Source: Nitrospirota bacterium (GTDB lineage Bacteria > Nitrospirota > Thermodesulfovibrionia > Thermodesulfovibrionales > SM23-35). Taken from it: a stretch of 64,000 nucleotides of DNA. The notes below the pieces were generated by a model. The model was not told the DNA's origin and did no database searches. It saw only the letters and a list, made by a program, of their open reading frames with translations. Made by a program: the position numbers and the translations under genes. Shown in pieces: positions 27,801-36,095 of this stretch. The stretch covers positions 1-64,000 of the forward strand of contig JBFMCL010000005.1 in the NCBI GenBank assembly GCA_040754395.1, written 5' to 3'. Position 1 is the stretch's first letter. The number at the start of each line of letters is the position of its first letter.

Positions 27801-28806
27801 TACCGTGGCAAAACAGTTCAGGGGTTATTCAGACCAGAATCTGAGAATTTTCATACTCGATTTAAAGACCGGGCAACTCCGCAAAACAATTGATACCGGA
27901 ATACAGAATGCCTTCGCAGGTTCCCTGACCGGCGCATCGGTTGACTTTGATCAGAACAATGCGACAAATGCAGGTTTTTATCAGGATGATGCACTTTATT
28001 TCGGTTATGTGAAGGCAGAAAATAATCCGCCGACTGCAAGTACGAAATGGACAAGAGGCGGGGTAGTAAGGATTCTCACAAACCAGGACCCGAATCCGGA
28101 TAATTGGATCTGGAGCAGAGTCATAGACGATACAGGACCTGTTACAGGAGCAGTGGTGAAGCTGCAAAACTACAAAACAGACGTCGTGCGTCTTTATTTT
28201 GGTTCAGGAAGATACTACTTTAAGATTGCTGACGAAATAGACGATGCCGACAGTATAAGAAAACTCTATGGTATCGTGGAACCCTGCTTTTCCGCATCCG
28301 GGATAGACATTTCCTGTACCACGATGGTTTCAGAGAGTTCTCTTAGTCAGGCTGACAGCGCAAGCGGTTCCACAGATCCGGATGGCTGGTACATACTTCT
28401 GGATTCATGTACCAATGCAGCAGGTGCGGAAGTCGCGTGTGCAGACTCTTCAGTCCGCTACAGAACTGAAAGAATGGTTACGGATCCGCTTGCTACTCCT
28501 ATTGGTGCAGTGTTTTTTACCACTACAAAACCTGCTTCGGATATATGTGGCTTTGGAGGAACAACTCATCTCTGGGCGGTAAAATACGATACAGGCGGCG
28601 CAGTTGGAGGTTCGATACTGAAGGGGAAGGCGCTTGTGCAGGTATCGACGGGGAGCATTGAGGAGATTAATCTGAACACGGCATTTACTCAGGAAGAAGG
28701 GAGGCGGACTGCTGCTTTTCATGGTGTTCCCCCGCAGGGTCCTCCCCCCGGGATTATTGTGCCCCCAAAACCTATACAGAAGATTATGCATATCAGGGAA
28801 AGATAG
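24859..28806 (+). CDS. pilY1: Type IV pilus tip/biogenesis protein PilY1
   Basis: 1315 residues with signal peptide (TVCTMIFFLFLPESNAQ). A von Willebrand A domain has the MIDAS motif Asp51-x-Ser53-x-Ser55 (FAIDVSGSMSW). EF-hand-like Ca loops are DTDSNGDGYLD, DVNGDGIADGG, DKDGDGNPD and DANGDGTAD. The C-terminal half is the PilY1 beta-propeller (LDRGLVIVGSNDGMLHAF, EEWAFIPQNALPYLKYIADP). Residues 111-150 form an unusual insert with ten cysteines inside the VWA region. PilY1 acts as a Ca-dependent adhesin and mechanosensor on type IV pili; minor pilin genes are not adjacent. Confidence 0.93.
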   Translation: MRNNLIRTITVCTMIFFLFLPESNAQTMSDYCQIPPYVGFAVAPNVLFAIDVSGSMSWKAYSYQDTDSNGDGYLDRYNPAVSYEGYFTPSKIYKSDANGIYEETTPTGVPCTCTCIDWRCRNTNWGGCVWRGGGCNRWGCCIQEQCTGDCNLESGNYLNYANMARIDLLRWAMTGGTPSSCTGAQTFNNGFCNPELWAQPGNAVKVGSVCNDSLDVNGDGIADGGCILLTDNGTRVKVPWDRVYAGLAFKFKSLELRPRVGAMLFSGTGVRAQKIYIGDFTAPNSTADEFPYMNFISHINSGQPTGATPTGPVMWDASNYFSQKTPEYGGFSPQSGEGDRWKNPMYVCVQGGANCRYVPCANNFVILMSDGQWNTGGGPPAFSTCSINSGFENHSADPVVPAYKMHMGFDNIKTGVRTNVKNVYTVGLFMGGTGEHSMKNVAVYGSFDNIARTWPANLAGYPDDSCAMDDCGTGRGSPCEPLPASSPDWDKDGDGNPDTFYKASDALGIKDNILDAILSILQQIASGTAASVLASGEGTGANLVQAIFYQQRSFGTNDIEWSGSLKNLWYHIDPLLYSSTIREDTASPNILDLSNDNIIRFFFDLTDFTTKAQLFSDANGDGTADSTIPVATVPFNNVKSLWEAGKVLHRTDPADRIIYTFDGTSRIVLPNTAGSGSPLISLLQAENVNEATALLRYTKGTDLKICSVNKNICNSDADCTQSGETCKSYRNRTVTYDGVTNTWKLGDIINSTPKVVSWIPLNVYHTLYQDQTYRNFIRSSAYLDRGLVIVGSNDGMLHAFRFGNLKLFEEKFRKAELTGTEFGREEWAFIPQNALPYLKYIADPNYCHIYTVDLTPHVFDASIGSPGSGDVSDSAKPSDGSSWRTVVIGGMRSGGACRDVATQYGVQTPAAGRGFSSYFALDITDPGNPQVLWEFSHPTLGFSTAGPAVVKISSRTGGVPDSSKNGKWFVVFASGPTGPINTVAKQFRGYSDQNLRIFILDLKTGQLRKTIDTGIQNAFAGSLTGASVDFDQNNATNAGFYQDDALYFGYVKAENNPPTASTKWTRGGVVRILTNQDPNPDNWIWSRVIDDTGPVTGAVVKLQNYKTDVVRLYFGSGRYYFKIADEIDDADSIRKLYGIVEPCFSASGIDISCTTMVSESSLSQADSASGSTDPDGWYILLDSCTNAAGAEVACADSSVRYRTERMVTDPLATPIGAVFFTTTKPASDICGFGGTTHLWAVKYDTGGAVGGSILKGKALVQVSTGSIEEINLNTAFTQEEGRRTAAFHGVPPQGPPPGIIVPPKPIQKIMHIRER

Positions 28807-29057
28807 GAGCATCTGGATGTAAAAAGGCGCAGAGCAATGGCACTGGCATGACTGCCTTATCTGAGTCTGCCAGTGTCTGAAATTTGAAAGAGTAGTGCTC
28901 TCACATGTATGTGAGGCCTGTCAAAAAACGCATAATCTTGCCCGCGACAATCTGTTTTTTCAAGATAATTCCGTGGCATACGCATGACATGCCGAAAATA
29001 TGGTAATTAATTTTTTTTTAGTTATAATAAAAAAGCTTTTGGAGTGTATTTGTCGTA
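28807..29057. other. Intergenic region between pilY1 and rpsU leader
   Basis: It contains two inverted repeats: CACTGGCA/TGCCAGTG around 28842-28876 and CTCACAT-GT-ATGTGAG at 28900-28915. Neither is followed by a T-run. A TATAAT-like element near 29021-29028 may start the rpsU transcript. Confidence 0.45.
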
Positions 29058-29093
29058 AACCTTCAGATGCTTTGAAAGCTCTGAGGGTTTTTT
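29058..29093 (+). terminator. Strong hairpin with U-run upstream of rpsU (terminator or attenuator)
   Basis: AACCTTCAGA and TCTGAGGGTT pair (one G-T), with an inner GCTTT/AAAGC stem, followed by TTTTTT. It lies downstream of a plausible promoter (TATAAT near 29022) and before the RRM remnant and rpsU, so it may attenuate rpsU rather than end pilY1. Confidence 0.75.
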
Positions 29094-29106
29094 CATGTCA
29101 AAATGA

Positions 29107-29271
29107 GATTGCGTTGAAAAGACAATGATCACTGAACTGAATGACATGATATTTATGGGCGAAACACTCACATTGGAAAAAGCGAAGCCTCAGCGATCCG
29201 GAGGCGGGTTTCGGGACAGGGAGACCAGCTTTGGAGGCGGTGGCAAAAATTTAGGGAAAGTCTGGAGATAG
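29107..29271 (+). pseudogene. C-terminal remnant of an RRM-type RNA-binding protein
   Basis: In frame with ATG 29125 the translation reads ITELNDMIFMGETLTLEKAKP, then RSGGGFRDRETSFGGGGKN. This is the last strand of an RNA recognition motif (x-L-N-x-x-x-F-M-G-R-x-L-x-V-x-x-A-x-P) and the Gly/Arg-rich tail of bacterial Rbp proteins. The RNP1/RNP2 core is absent and a stop lies just upstream (29104). Such genes often precede rpsU; here only the tail is left. Confidence 0.6.
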
Positions 29272-29276
29272 CTGTT

Positions 29277-29471
29277 TTGGAAATCCGAGTGAGCGGAAAC
29301 GATATTGAAAGAGCCTTAAAAAGCCTTAAGCGCGAACTGCAAAAGGAAGGTCTTTTTAAGGAAATCAAGCAGAGAAGCTATTATGAAAAGCCGTCCGAGA
29401 AGGAAAAACGGAAAAGGAGAGAAGCGCAGAAGAAAAGGAGAAAAGCTTTACGGTTTAAGAGATCTGTCTAG
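29277..29471 (+). CDS. rpsU: 30S ribosomal protein S21
   Basis: 64 residues from TTG 29277, with GGAG 9 bases upstream. EIRVSGNDIERALKSLKRELQKEGLFKEIKQRSYYEKPSEKEKRKR is the typical S21 sequence, with a very basic C-terminus. It helps start-codon recognition on the 30S subunit. It lies between an RRM-protein remnant and a DEAD-box helicase, a common RNA-metabolism neighbourhood. Confidence 0.93.
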   Translation: MEIRVSGNDIERALKSLKRELQKEGLFKEIKQRSYYEKPSEKEKRKRREAQKKRRKALRFKRSV

Positions 29472-29644
29472 GCAGTGAAAAATAAGAATCAACCTTCTTA
29501 ATACTCCCTTAAAGGAAAAGTTGTTTTGATTTTCTGCTTTCCCTGCACAGGATTCATAGCACTCAAACAAAAAAGCACAGGAACAGTAACCCCATACCGA
29601 CATGATGTCAGGTAACAAAAAAAACACACGAAGGATAGAAAAGA

Positions 29645-31096
29645 ATGATATTTGAAGAATTCAAGCTCAGTAAAGATACACTGAAATCCATATCAGAATT
29701 GGGATTTGAAGAACCTACTCCCATTCAGGTGTCGGCCATACCGCTCATAATGAACGGACGTGATATCGTGGGCCAGGCGCAGACCGGAACAGGCAAGACA
29801 GCTGCCTTCGGTATCCCGATTGCTGAAAACATGCACATGGGCAAAAACCCTTTTGCGATAATACTGGAACCGACCAGGGAACTGGCGGTACAGGTGTCGC
29901 AGGAAATCCACAAACTGGGCAAGTACAGGAACGTCAGCGTCCTGCCTGTGTACGGGGGTACATCGATTGAAAGGCAGATAAAATCACTGCACCGCGGCGT
30001 AAATGTCGTTGTCGGAACCCCCGGCCGTATTATAGACCTCATGAACAGAAAAAAACTCTCATTGTCTGAGATAAGGATTGTGGTTCTTGATGAAGCAGAT
30101 GAGATGCTTGACATGGGTTTTCTTGAGGACATAGAGATGATCCTCGGCGCTGTCCCGGCCGGACGTCAAACCCTTCTCTTTTCCGCCACCATGCCGCAGC
30201 CTATCATGAATATCGCGAGACGTCATATGAAGAATCCTGCAAAAGTACGGATAAACGCGCAGGAGGTTGTTGTTACAAAGATACGCCAGGCAGCATACGA
30301 AGTCAGGGAAGAGAGCAAGGTCGATGCACTGTCACGTCTCCTTGATGTGGAAAATCCGCAGCTTGCCATCGTCTTTTGTCATACAAAAAGAGAGGTTGAC
30401 GATGTCTTTATGAAACTCAGTCAGCTTGGGTACAATGCGGGGGCCATTCATGGTGATTTTACCCAGGTGCGTCGCGAAGAAGTGATGAAACGGTTCAGGG
30501 CAGGAATGCTGGATATCCTCGTTGCGACTGATGTGGCTGCCAGGGGTCTTGATATAAAGGATGTATCCCATGTAATTAATTACAGTATTCCGCAGAACCC
30601 TGACAGCTATGTCCACAGGATTGGAAGGACAGGAAGGGCAGGCAGGTCAGGCAGCGCGATCACCTTCGTGACTCCCTGGCAGTACAAACATCTGCGTTTG
30701 ATCGAAAAAACTGCAAAGACAATCATCCACAGAAAAAAACTGCCTTCTTCCGCAGATGTTGTGCGGGCGAAAGAAAAAAATATTGTCAGGGATATCGCGA
30801 AAATCATTCAAGACAAACGTCATGAGGGATATTTCCAGGCAGTAAAAGAATTGTCCGGAGACCACAGTTTTAGCGACATTGCAGCGGCAGCGTTATGTGC
30901 AGCCTATGGTGAGATGCAGGAGAGGCCGGCAGAGAAAGCACCAAGCAAGGACCCGCATGTTCATCTGATCAAGACCGAAGGGAAAAATGGCAGCAGGAGG
31001 TCACCGGATATCCTGAATTCAGGGACATCAAAAAGTCACATGTATTTGCAGAGGGGACGAAAACACCGGGAAAAAAGCTTTTACAGAACTTTTTAG
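29645..31096 (+). CDS. DEAD-box ATP-dependent RNA helicase
   Basis: 483 residues. All core motifs are present: Q motif (FEEPTPIQVSAIP), AQTGTGKTAAFG, PTRELAVQ, VLDEADEMLDMGF, SATMP, VATDVAARGLDI and HRIGRTGRAGR. The C-terminal extension of about 115 residues is basic but has no clear DbpA RNA-binding domain, so it is nearest the CsdA/RhlE group. Likely roles are cold adaptation, ribosome assembly and mRNA turnover. A GC hairpin at 31114-31133 (CCCCGGAC-GTAA-GTCCGGGG) follows the stop. Confidence 0.93.
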   Translation: MIFEEFKLSKDTLKSISELGFEEPTPIQVSAIPLIMNGRDIVGQAQTGTGKTAAFGIPIAENMHMGKNPFAIILEPTRELAVQVSQEIHKLGKYRNVSVLPVYGGTSIERQIKSLHRGVNVVVGTPGRIIDLMNRKKLSLSEIRIVVLDEADEMLDMGFLEDIEMILGAVPAGRQTLLFSATMPQPIMNIARRHMKNPAKVRINAQEVVVTKIRQAAYEVREESKVDALSRLLDVENPQLAIVFCHTKREVDDVFMKLSQLGYNAGAIHGDFTQVRREEVMKRFRAGMLDILVATDVAARGLDIKDVSHVINYSIPQNPDSYVHRIGRTGRAGRSGSAITFVTPWQYKHLRLIEKTAKTIIHRKKLPSSADVVRAKEKNIVRDIAKIIQDKRHEGYFQAVKELSGDHSFSDIAAAALCAAYGEMQERPAEKAPSKDPHVHLIKTEGKNGSRRSPDILNSGTSKSHMYLQRGRKHREKSFYRTF

Positions 31097-31140
31097 TTCC
31101 ACCTACGTAAACCCCCGGACGTAAGTCCGGGGCAGTTTGC

Positions 31141-31204
31141 CCCATATTATTCATAACTTTTCTGAATATCCCGAGGATAGAGTATTCTTGCTCAGTCTTT
31201 CCTT
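31141..31204. mobile_element. Partial third copy of the MITE-like element
   Basis: CCCATATTATTCATAA, then CTGAATATC-CCGAGGATAGAGTATT matches one end of the 185-bp element, including its inner CTGAGGACAGAGTATT motif with a few changes. The other end is missing; the homology stops at the 3' end of the minus-strand gene at 31203. Confidence 0.6.
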
Positions 31205-31433
31205 ATTCTACTGCTACAAACGTTTCTGTCCTGGTGAGTCCTTTTATTTTTCTTATGTCTTTCAATATCTTGTTGAAGATATCATTCATGTCTTTTGCTT
31301 CGAGGATGGCTATGAGGTCATAGGCTCCCGTAATGATGTCGGCACTTTCTACTCCCTTTTTCCCGCGCAGGGTATCCCTCACGAAGCGTTCCTTTCCCGT
31401 GGTGATATTTGCCAGCATATATACCCGTGACAT
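31203..31433 (-). CDS. Stand-alone Lrp/AsnC ligand-binding (RAM) domain protein
   Basis: 76 residues with no DNA-binding helix-turn-helix. SRVYMLANITTGKERFVRDTL and ITGAYDLIAILEAKDMNDIFNKIL, then TRTETFVAVE is the alpha-beta ferredoxin-like RAM fold that binds amino acids in Lrp-family proteins. Single-domain forms may modulate full-length Lrp relatives. The stop codon lies at the edge of the partial MITE-like copy. Confidence 0.87.
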   Translation of the reverse strand: MSRVYMLANITTGKERFVRDTLRGKKGVESADIITGAYDLIAILEAKDMNDIFNKILKDIRKIKGLTRTETFVAVE

Positions 31434-31557
31434 GTGCTCCCCTCCCTTTCATCCGGCCTTTTCAGGTTGATAAGTGAACTGCTTTCCTAGAAGTATCATG
31501 CATATCTGAAATCTGCCTGTGAAGATTGCAGATGAACACTGCAACGAATGATGGACC

Positions 31558-32121
31558 TTACCACCAGTACGGCGGGGGCGGACCTGGCCCGTAACCCTTC
31601 CACCAGTAGTGATGTCCCCACCAGGGGGGATATGGCTCATAATACGGGGGAGGTATATAATAGACATTGCGTTCTTCCCAGAGATAGATTTCTCTGATCC
31701 TGAACAAAGGATAGCCGTAATCCATTTCGTCTATCTTCCCCTGCCTTATCCCGAGGAATTCCCCTGCAAAAGTTATCTGTCGGTCCTTCCTGAAAATAAT
31801 CGGGTCGAGGAGACCGCTTTCCCTTGGGAAAAGGGCATAGAACCTGCCATACGCTCTCCCTGTTTCCTGCAGATAACCCCTGGCATCAACCGGCACATAA
31901 AGTGCTTCTATCAGGGAGCCTTCAGCGGTAGCCTTTGAGCTGATAATTACTCCGCCGAGGACGAACAGCTTTCCCGTATACTTCTCGGGAACCTGCCTCA
32001 TATCAGAAAGATGAAAATCCCTGATGGAGACATCCATCACATCTTTTCTGAGAACCGGTGCGCAGGAAAGCATGGCCAGCAGAACGATGAGAACAGGAAT
32101 AAACGACGGATTACGTTTCAT
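31558..32121 (-). CDS. Slp-family outer-membrane lipoprotein
   Basis: The start is placed at ATG 32121 (MKRNPSFIPVLIVLLAMLSC), giving a clean lipoprotein signal with lipobox LLSC; the open frame extends 6 codons more. KYTGKLFVLGGVIISSKATAEGSLIEALYVPVDARG and FLGIRQGKIDEMDYGYPLFRIREIYLW are Slp signatures. The C-terminus is an unusual run rich in Pro, Tyr, Trp and Gly. Slp proteins are envelope stress/starvation lipoproteins of unclear mechanism. The gene is divergent from 32186. Confidence 0.85.
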   Translation of the reverse strand: MKRNPSFIPVLIVLLAMLSCAPVLRKDVMDVSIRDFHLSDMRQVPEKYTGKLFVLGGVIISSKATAEGSLIEALYVPVDARGYLQETGRAYGRFYALFPRESGLLDPIIFRKDRQITFAGEFLGIRQGKIDEMDYGYPLFRIREIYLWEERNVYYIPPPYYEPYPPWWGHHYWWKGYGPGPPPPYWW

Positions 32122-32185
32122 AATTAAATTGTAAAACATTTTGCAGCATTGTCAATATGCAGGGATAACAGGTAATATAAATACT

Positions 32186-35158
32186 ATGAATCTTATTGTT
32201 ATCATTGCAATTCTTGCATCCTGTATGTTCCCTTTCCCTTCGCTTGCAGCTGCTGAGGAAATCCCGTCTCACAGGATTTCTGTTTCATTTGATACCGGGA
32301 AAAACGTTGTCCGGGGCACGTCGGTCATAGTTCTCAGGGAGCGGAAGGCGACAGACATCCATACCGGTGACCTCCACATTATCTCTGTGCAGAAGGACGG
32401 CAGACCTTATGTTCCCGAAATGAAGGACGGCGTGTTTTCAGTTACATCAGCAGCCACTCTTGAAATAGTCTTTGAAGGGGTATACAGGGAAAATCCATCG
32501 GACAATAACCATCCGGAATCGCCGGGAGTCATCGGAGGAAAGGGGATACATCTGTCCGGTCGGTGGTATCCGTATGTAGATGGGCCTGCGTTTTACACGC
32601 TGAAAGTCCTGCTGCCCAAGGGATTTCGTGCGGTTTCCGAAGCAGAGGATGTCGAGGTGCAGGAGACCGCAGACGGAATGCAGTATTCGTTTATCTTTCC
32701 CCATCCGGTAGAAAGAGTGAGTCTTGTTGCCGGAAGATATCTGGAAATACAGGAAACGTTCGAAGGGATTTCACTCACCGGGTTTTTCTTTCCGGAAGAT
32801 GTTGCTCATGCAAAAACGTATTTCGGGTATGCCAAGAAATACCTCAGGATGTACGGCAAACTGCTGACACCTTTCCCGTACAGGAGGCTTTGCATTGTGG
32901 AAAACATCCGGCCCGGCAGTCATTCCCGGCCTACCTATATTGTGGTGGAACCTGAGATGATTCAGGACCCTGCATATGCAGAGGAATCCTTCAGACGTGC
33001 ATTCCTCCGGCAGTGGTTCGGACACTATATCTTTACGGACCGCAGGGAAGGAGACTGGTCCGGGGGACTGGTTGCCTATCTCTCTGACCATTTTATGAGG
33101 GAGAAAGCCGGAGAGGGAGTGCAATACAGGAAACAGATGCTGACAGAGTATGCCAATTACGTGAACCAGAAAAACGATATCCCTCTCAGGAATTTCATAT
33201 ACAGGCATAATCCGTCAGATTCCACTGGATACATTAAAGGATTGATGGTATTCCACATGCTGGAAAATCATACGGGAAAGGATGCATTTTACAATGCGCT
33301 GAAGAAGCTCGTTCGCGAACACGGGTTCAGGGAGGCATCCTGGGATGACCTGAAAAATGCGTTTGAAACTGAATCCGGTAAAAAACTGGAAAGATTTTTT
33401 GACCAGTGGCTGAACCGGAAAGGACTTCCGTCACTTACGGTGAATGATCCCAGGGTATTGGTTCTGCGGGGAACGCCGACAGTAGTCTTTGACATCGTGC
33501 AGGAAGGTGAACCCTACACTATGGACCTGAAAGTGAAGATCGTGACCGATGTATCTGAATTTTCCAGAACACTTACTCTTGACAGCGGAAAAGGGTCGTT
33601 TGAAATCCCTGTACAGGGATCACCTGTGAAGATGACCGTGGACGGAGATTGCAATGTCCTGAGGAAACTTTCTGATGAGGAAATCCCGCCGCTGCTGTCG
33701 GGTTTTTTCGGAGATGAGAAAAAGATTATCCTCGTTTCCGATGAAGACAGGGAAAAATACCAAAAACTCATAAGTATCGTAAAAGGGGCGGTCATAAAGG
33801 ACGAATATGAGATTATGGACGAAGATATCAGGACTCATTCATTGCTCGTGTTCGGATACGGCGGGCCTGTCATGAAGCGGCTGTTCGGAACTGCGAACAG
33901 GACGGGTGACGGATTTTCCCTGGAAATATGGAGGAATCCCCTGAATCCGTCAAAGGTAGTTGCGATAGCATCAGCAATTTCCCGGGCTGAGGTAGATATG
34001 TCGGCAGAGAAAATCTTCAGTTACGGGCATACATCGTTCGTGCGGTTTAAAAAGGGGAAAAATGTCGATGTGAAAACCGCTCCTGCCGAACTGGGATTAG
34101 TGTTCGGTCTCGACAAGCCGGTGCTTGTCATACAGCCGCGGCAGATCACAAGGATTGAAGAGATCATTCCCAATATTCTTGAGAAACCCGTCATCTATAT
34201 CGCGGAACGTCATACCGATTACGAGGATCATAAGGTCCAATTGAAGGTAATCATGAACCTCCATGAACAGGGAAGAAAGTTTGCGATCGGCATGGAGATG
34301 TTTCAGAGACCGTTTCAGAAGGTCATCGATGATTACCTTGCCGGTGCGATAAGCGAAATGGAGTTTCTGAAAGGCACCGAGTATTTCAAGAGATGGCAAT
34401 TCGATTACCACCTTTACCGGGAGATTGTCGAATATGCAAAGGCAAAGAAAATCCCTGTGATTGCGCTCAATATCTGGACAGAGATTGTCAAAAAGGTTTC
34501 CTCGGAAGGCCTCGATTCCCTCTCTGATATCGAGAAAAGGGAAATCCCTGAATCGATGAACATGTCTGATGCGGCATACCAGGAGAAACTCCGTGATGTA
34601 TTCAGGCAGCATCAGCATTCGAACAAGGAAGGACGGAATTTTGAAAATTTCTATCAGGCACAGATCCTCTGGGATGAAACCATGGCTCATTCCATAGATG
34701 CATTCCTCAAAAAGAATCCTGATTACCAGATGGTGGTGCTTGCGGGTACCGGACATATCATGTACGACTCCGGAGTTCCGAACAGGGTACACCGGTTGAA
34801 CGGGAAGGAGTATGTAACGATCATTCCGAATAACGGATCTGTCGACGCAGAACTTGGGGATTATCTTTACTCAGCAGAGAGTATCCCTCTGCCTTCGAAT
34901 CTGAAACTCGGTGTTGTACTGAAAGAGAAAAAGGGGCGGGTTGAAGTCGAGAAGATTGTGCCTGGAAGTATCGCCAAGAGCGCGGGCGTGGAGGAAGGAG
35001 ATATTATTATCTCACTGAACGACTGGGTGGTTTCTGATATCGCAGATGTGAAGATCTTCATGCTCGAAAAGAAGAGGGGGGAAAAGTTTACTGTCAGGGT
35101 GATGAGAAAAGGGTTCCTGTCCGGGTACAAAGAAGTTGTTCTGATCGGAACGATGTAG
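32186..35158 (+). CDS. Exported fusion: inactive M1-peptidase-like domain + ChaN-like haem-binding domain + PDZ
   Basis: The start is ATG 32186 (MNLIVIIAILASC...), a signal peptide; 990 residues. The N-terminal half follows the M1 aminopeptidase architecture, but the zinc site is gone: the HExxHQWFG position is RAFLRQWFG (about 270-279) and the downstream N-E-G-x-A-x-Y segment is SGGLVAYL. From about residue 668 there is a ChaN/Cofac_haem_bdg domain (VIYIAERHTDYEDHKVQLKV; GMEMFQRPF; VVLAGTGHIMYDSG). A PDZ domain ends the protein (IVPGSIAKSAGVEEGDIIISLND). It probably binds haem or iron-related ligands and protein tails in the periplasm. Confidence 0.8.
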   Translation: MNLIVIIAILASCMFPFPSLAAAEEIPSHRISVSFDTGKNVVRGTSVIVLRERKATDIHTGDLHIISVQKDGRPYVPEMKDGVFSVTSAATLEIVFEGVYRENPSDNNHPESPGVIGGKGIHLSGRWYPYVDGPAFYTLKVLLPKGFRAVSEAEDVEVQETADGMQYSFIFPHPVERVSLVAGRYLEIQETFEGISLTGFFFPEDVAHAKTYFGYAKKYLRMYGKLLTPFPYRRLCIVENIRPGSHSRPTYIVVEPEMIQDPAYAEESFRRAFLRQWFGHYIFTDRREGDWSGGLVAYLSDHFMREKAGEGVQYRKQMLTEYANYVNQKNDIPLRNFIYRHNPSDSTGYIKGLMVFHMLENHTGKDAFYNALKKLVREHGFREASWDDLKNAFETESGKKLERFFDQWLNRKGLPSLTVNDPRVLVLRGTPTVVFDIVQEGEPYTMDLKVKIVTDVSEFSRTLTLDSGKGSFEIPVQGSPVKMTVDGDCNVLRKLSDEEIPPLLSGFFGDEKKIILVSDEDREKYQKLISIVKGAVIKDEYEIMDEDIRTHSLLVFGYGGPVMKRLFGTANRTGDGFSLEIWRNPLNPSKVVAIASAISRAEVDMSAEKIFSYGHTSFVRFKKGKNVDVKTAPAELGLVFGLDKPVLVIQPRQITRIEEIIPNILEKPVIYIAERHTDYEDHKVQLKVIMNLHEQGRKFAIGMEMFQRPFQKVIDDYLAGAISEMEFLKGTEYFKRWQFDYHLYREIVEYAKAKKIPVIALNIWTEIVKKVSSEGLDSLSDIEKREIPESMNMSDAAYQEKLRDVFRQHQHSNKEGRNFENFYQAQILWDETMAHSIDAFLKKNPDYQMVVLAGTGHIMYDSGVPNRVHRLNGKEYVTIIPNNGSVDAELGDYLYSAESIPLPSNLKLGVVLKEKKGRVEVEKIVPGSIAKSAGVEEGDIIISLNDWVVSDIADVKIFMLEKKRGEKFTVRVMRKGFLSGYKEVVLIGTM

Positions 35159-35242
35159 CATTATCCTTTAGGCCGGGTTTTTCATCCTGAGCCTGCCGTG
35201 ACTGCAGACTTCTATGAGCTTTTTCCGCTGAACAGGAAAGGA

Positions 35243-35914
35243 TTACTTGAATATTTCTCCTGTCTCCTTGTACCAGAGAAGCAGATCCAGATGTGCTAAG
35301 GGGATGCCTGTGCTCAGGGCAAACTCGGCCATTCTCTGCTCTGTCAGCAGATACGCCCCCCTGCTGAGGGATCCGGGAATTTCCTTGATGACGCCGAGAA
35401 GAAGGAGATTTTTCAGGATATGTCTGTCCAGGATTGCAATATTCTCTCCGAGGCCGATATTCCTCAGGAAATGACTTGCTTCCTTGTATCCGAGTCCCCT
35501 GATATTCTCTGCCAGCCATTCCCTGAGTGCACGGCAGTCAGCATGAGATTGGATGATACGTCTTATGGAGAACCTGCCATCCTTCATGCACAGCGACCTT
35601 GCCTCAACGACATACCCGGCTTTTTTGTTGTGGAACCGTACACGGTGGAGCCTGTCTCGTATCTGATCGACAGTCCCGTCAGTCAGAAGATTCTGCTCCT
35701 TAATGGAGAGAACCGCATTCCAGCAGCACTTTGCCCTGGATTGCGGAGTGAGGAGACAGAATACGAGTTCACCGAAGAGTTCTTCGTCCGTGCAGCGCCT
35801 GCCGCAAAGCCGGAATTCCCTGAGACGTGAATCTATTTCACGTTTCTTGCCTGCATGAATTTCAAGGAGCTGATTGAGTATTGTCCAGTTATATCGTTTT
35901 TTCAGCAAGGGCAT
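35243..35914 (-). CDS. N-glycosylase/DNA lyase, Ogg2-type 8-oxoguanine glycosylase
   Basis: The start is set at ATG 35914 (MPLLKKRYNW). About 223 residues. The helix-hairpin-helix and catalytic region reads IRGLGYKEASHFLRNIG, then IAILDRHILKNLLLLG, with the Schiff-base Lys and activating Asp both present. The N-terminal FGELVFCLLTPQSRAKCCWNAV is typical of Ogg2/AGOG-like enzymes. It excises 8-oxoguanine and cleaves the strand, complementing the MagIII-like glycosylase and UvrB in this window. Confidence 0.85.
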   Translation of the reverse strand: MPLLKKRYNWTILNQLLEIHAGKKREIDSRLREFRLCGRRCTDEELFGELVFCLLTPQSRAKCCWNAVLSIKEQNLLTDGTVDQIRDRLHRVRFHNKKAGYVVEARSLCMKDGRFSIRRIIQSHADCRALREWLAENIRGLGYKEASHFLRNIGLGENIAILDRHILKNLLLLGVIKEIPGSLSRGAYLLTEQRMAEFALSTGIPLAHLDLLLWYKETGEIFK

Positions 35915-36095
35915 AGCTGTGCACACTGCGGGGTTCAGTCCTATATCTGCCTGAGACAGGGAATATGAGACAGAAAATCTTCTCGCATAAAACCGTCTGA
36001 TGCATTGTAGTGATCAACAGAATTTCCTGACAGGCACGACTATCAATAGTTTAACACAGCAGCATGTTAGAGTATACTAATGAGGAGGCTGTATA

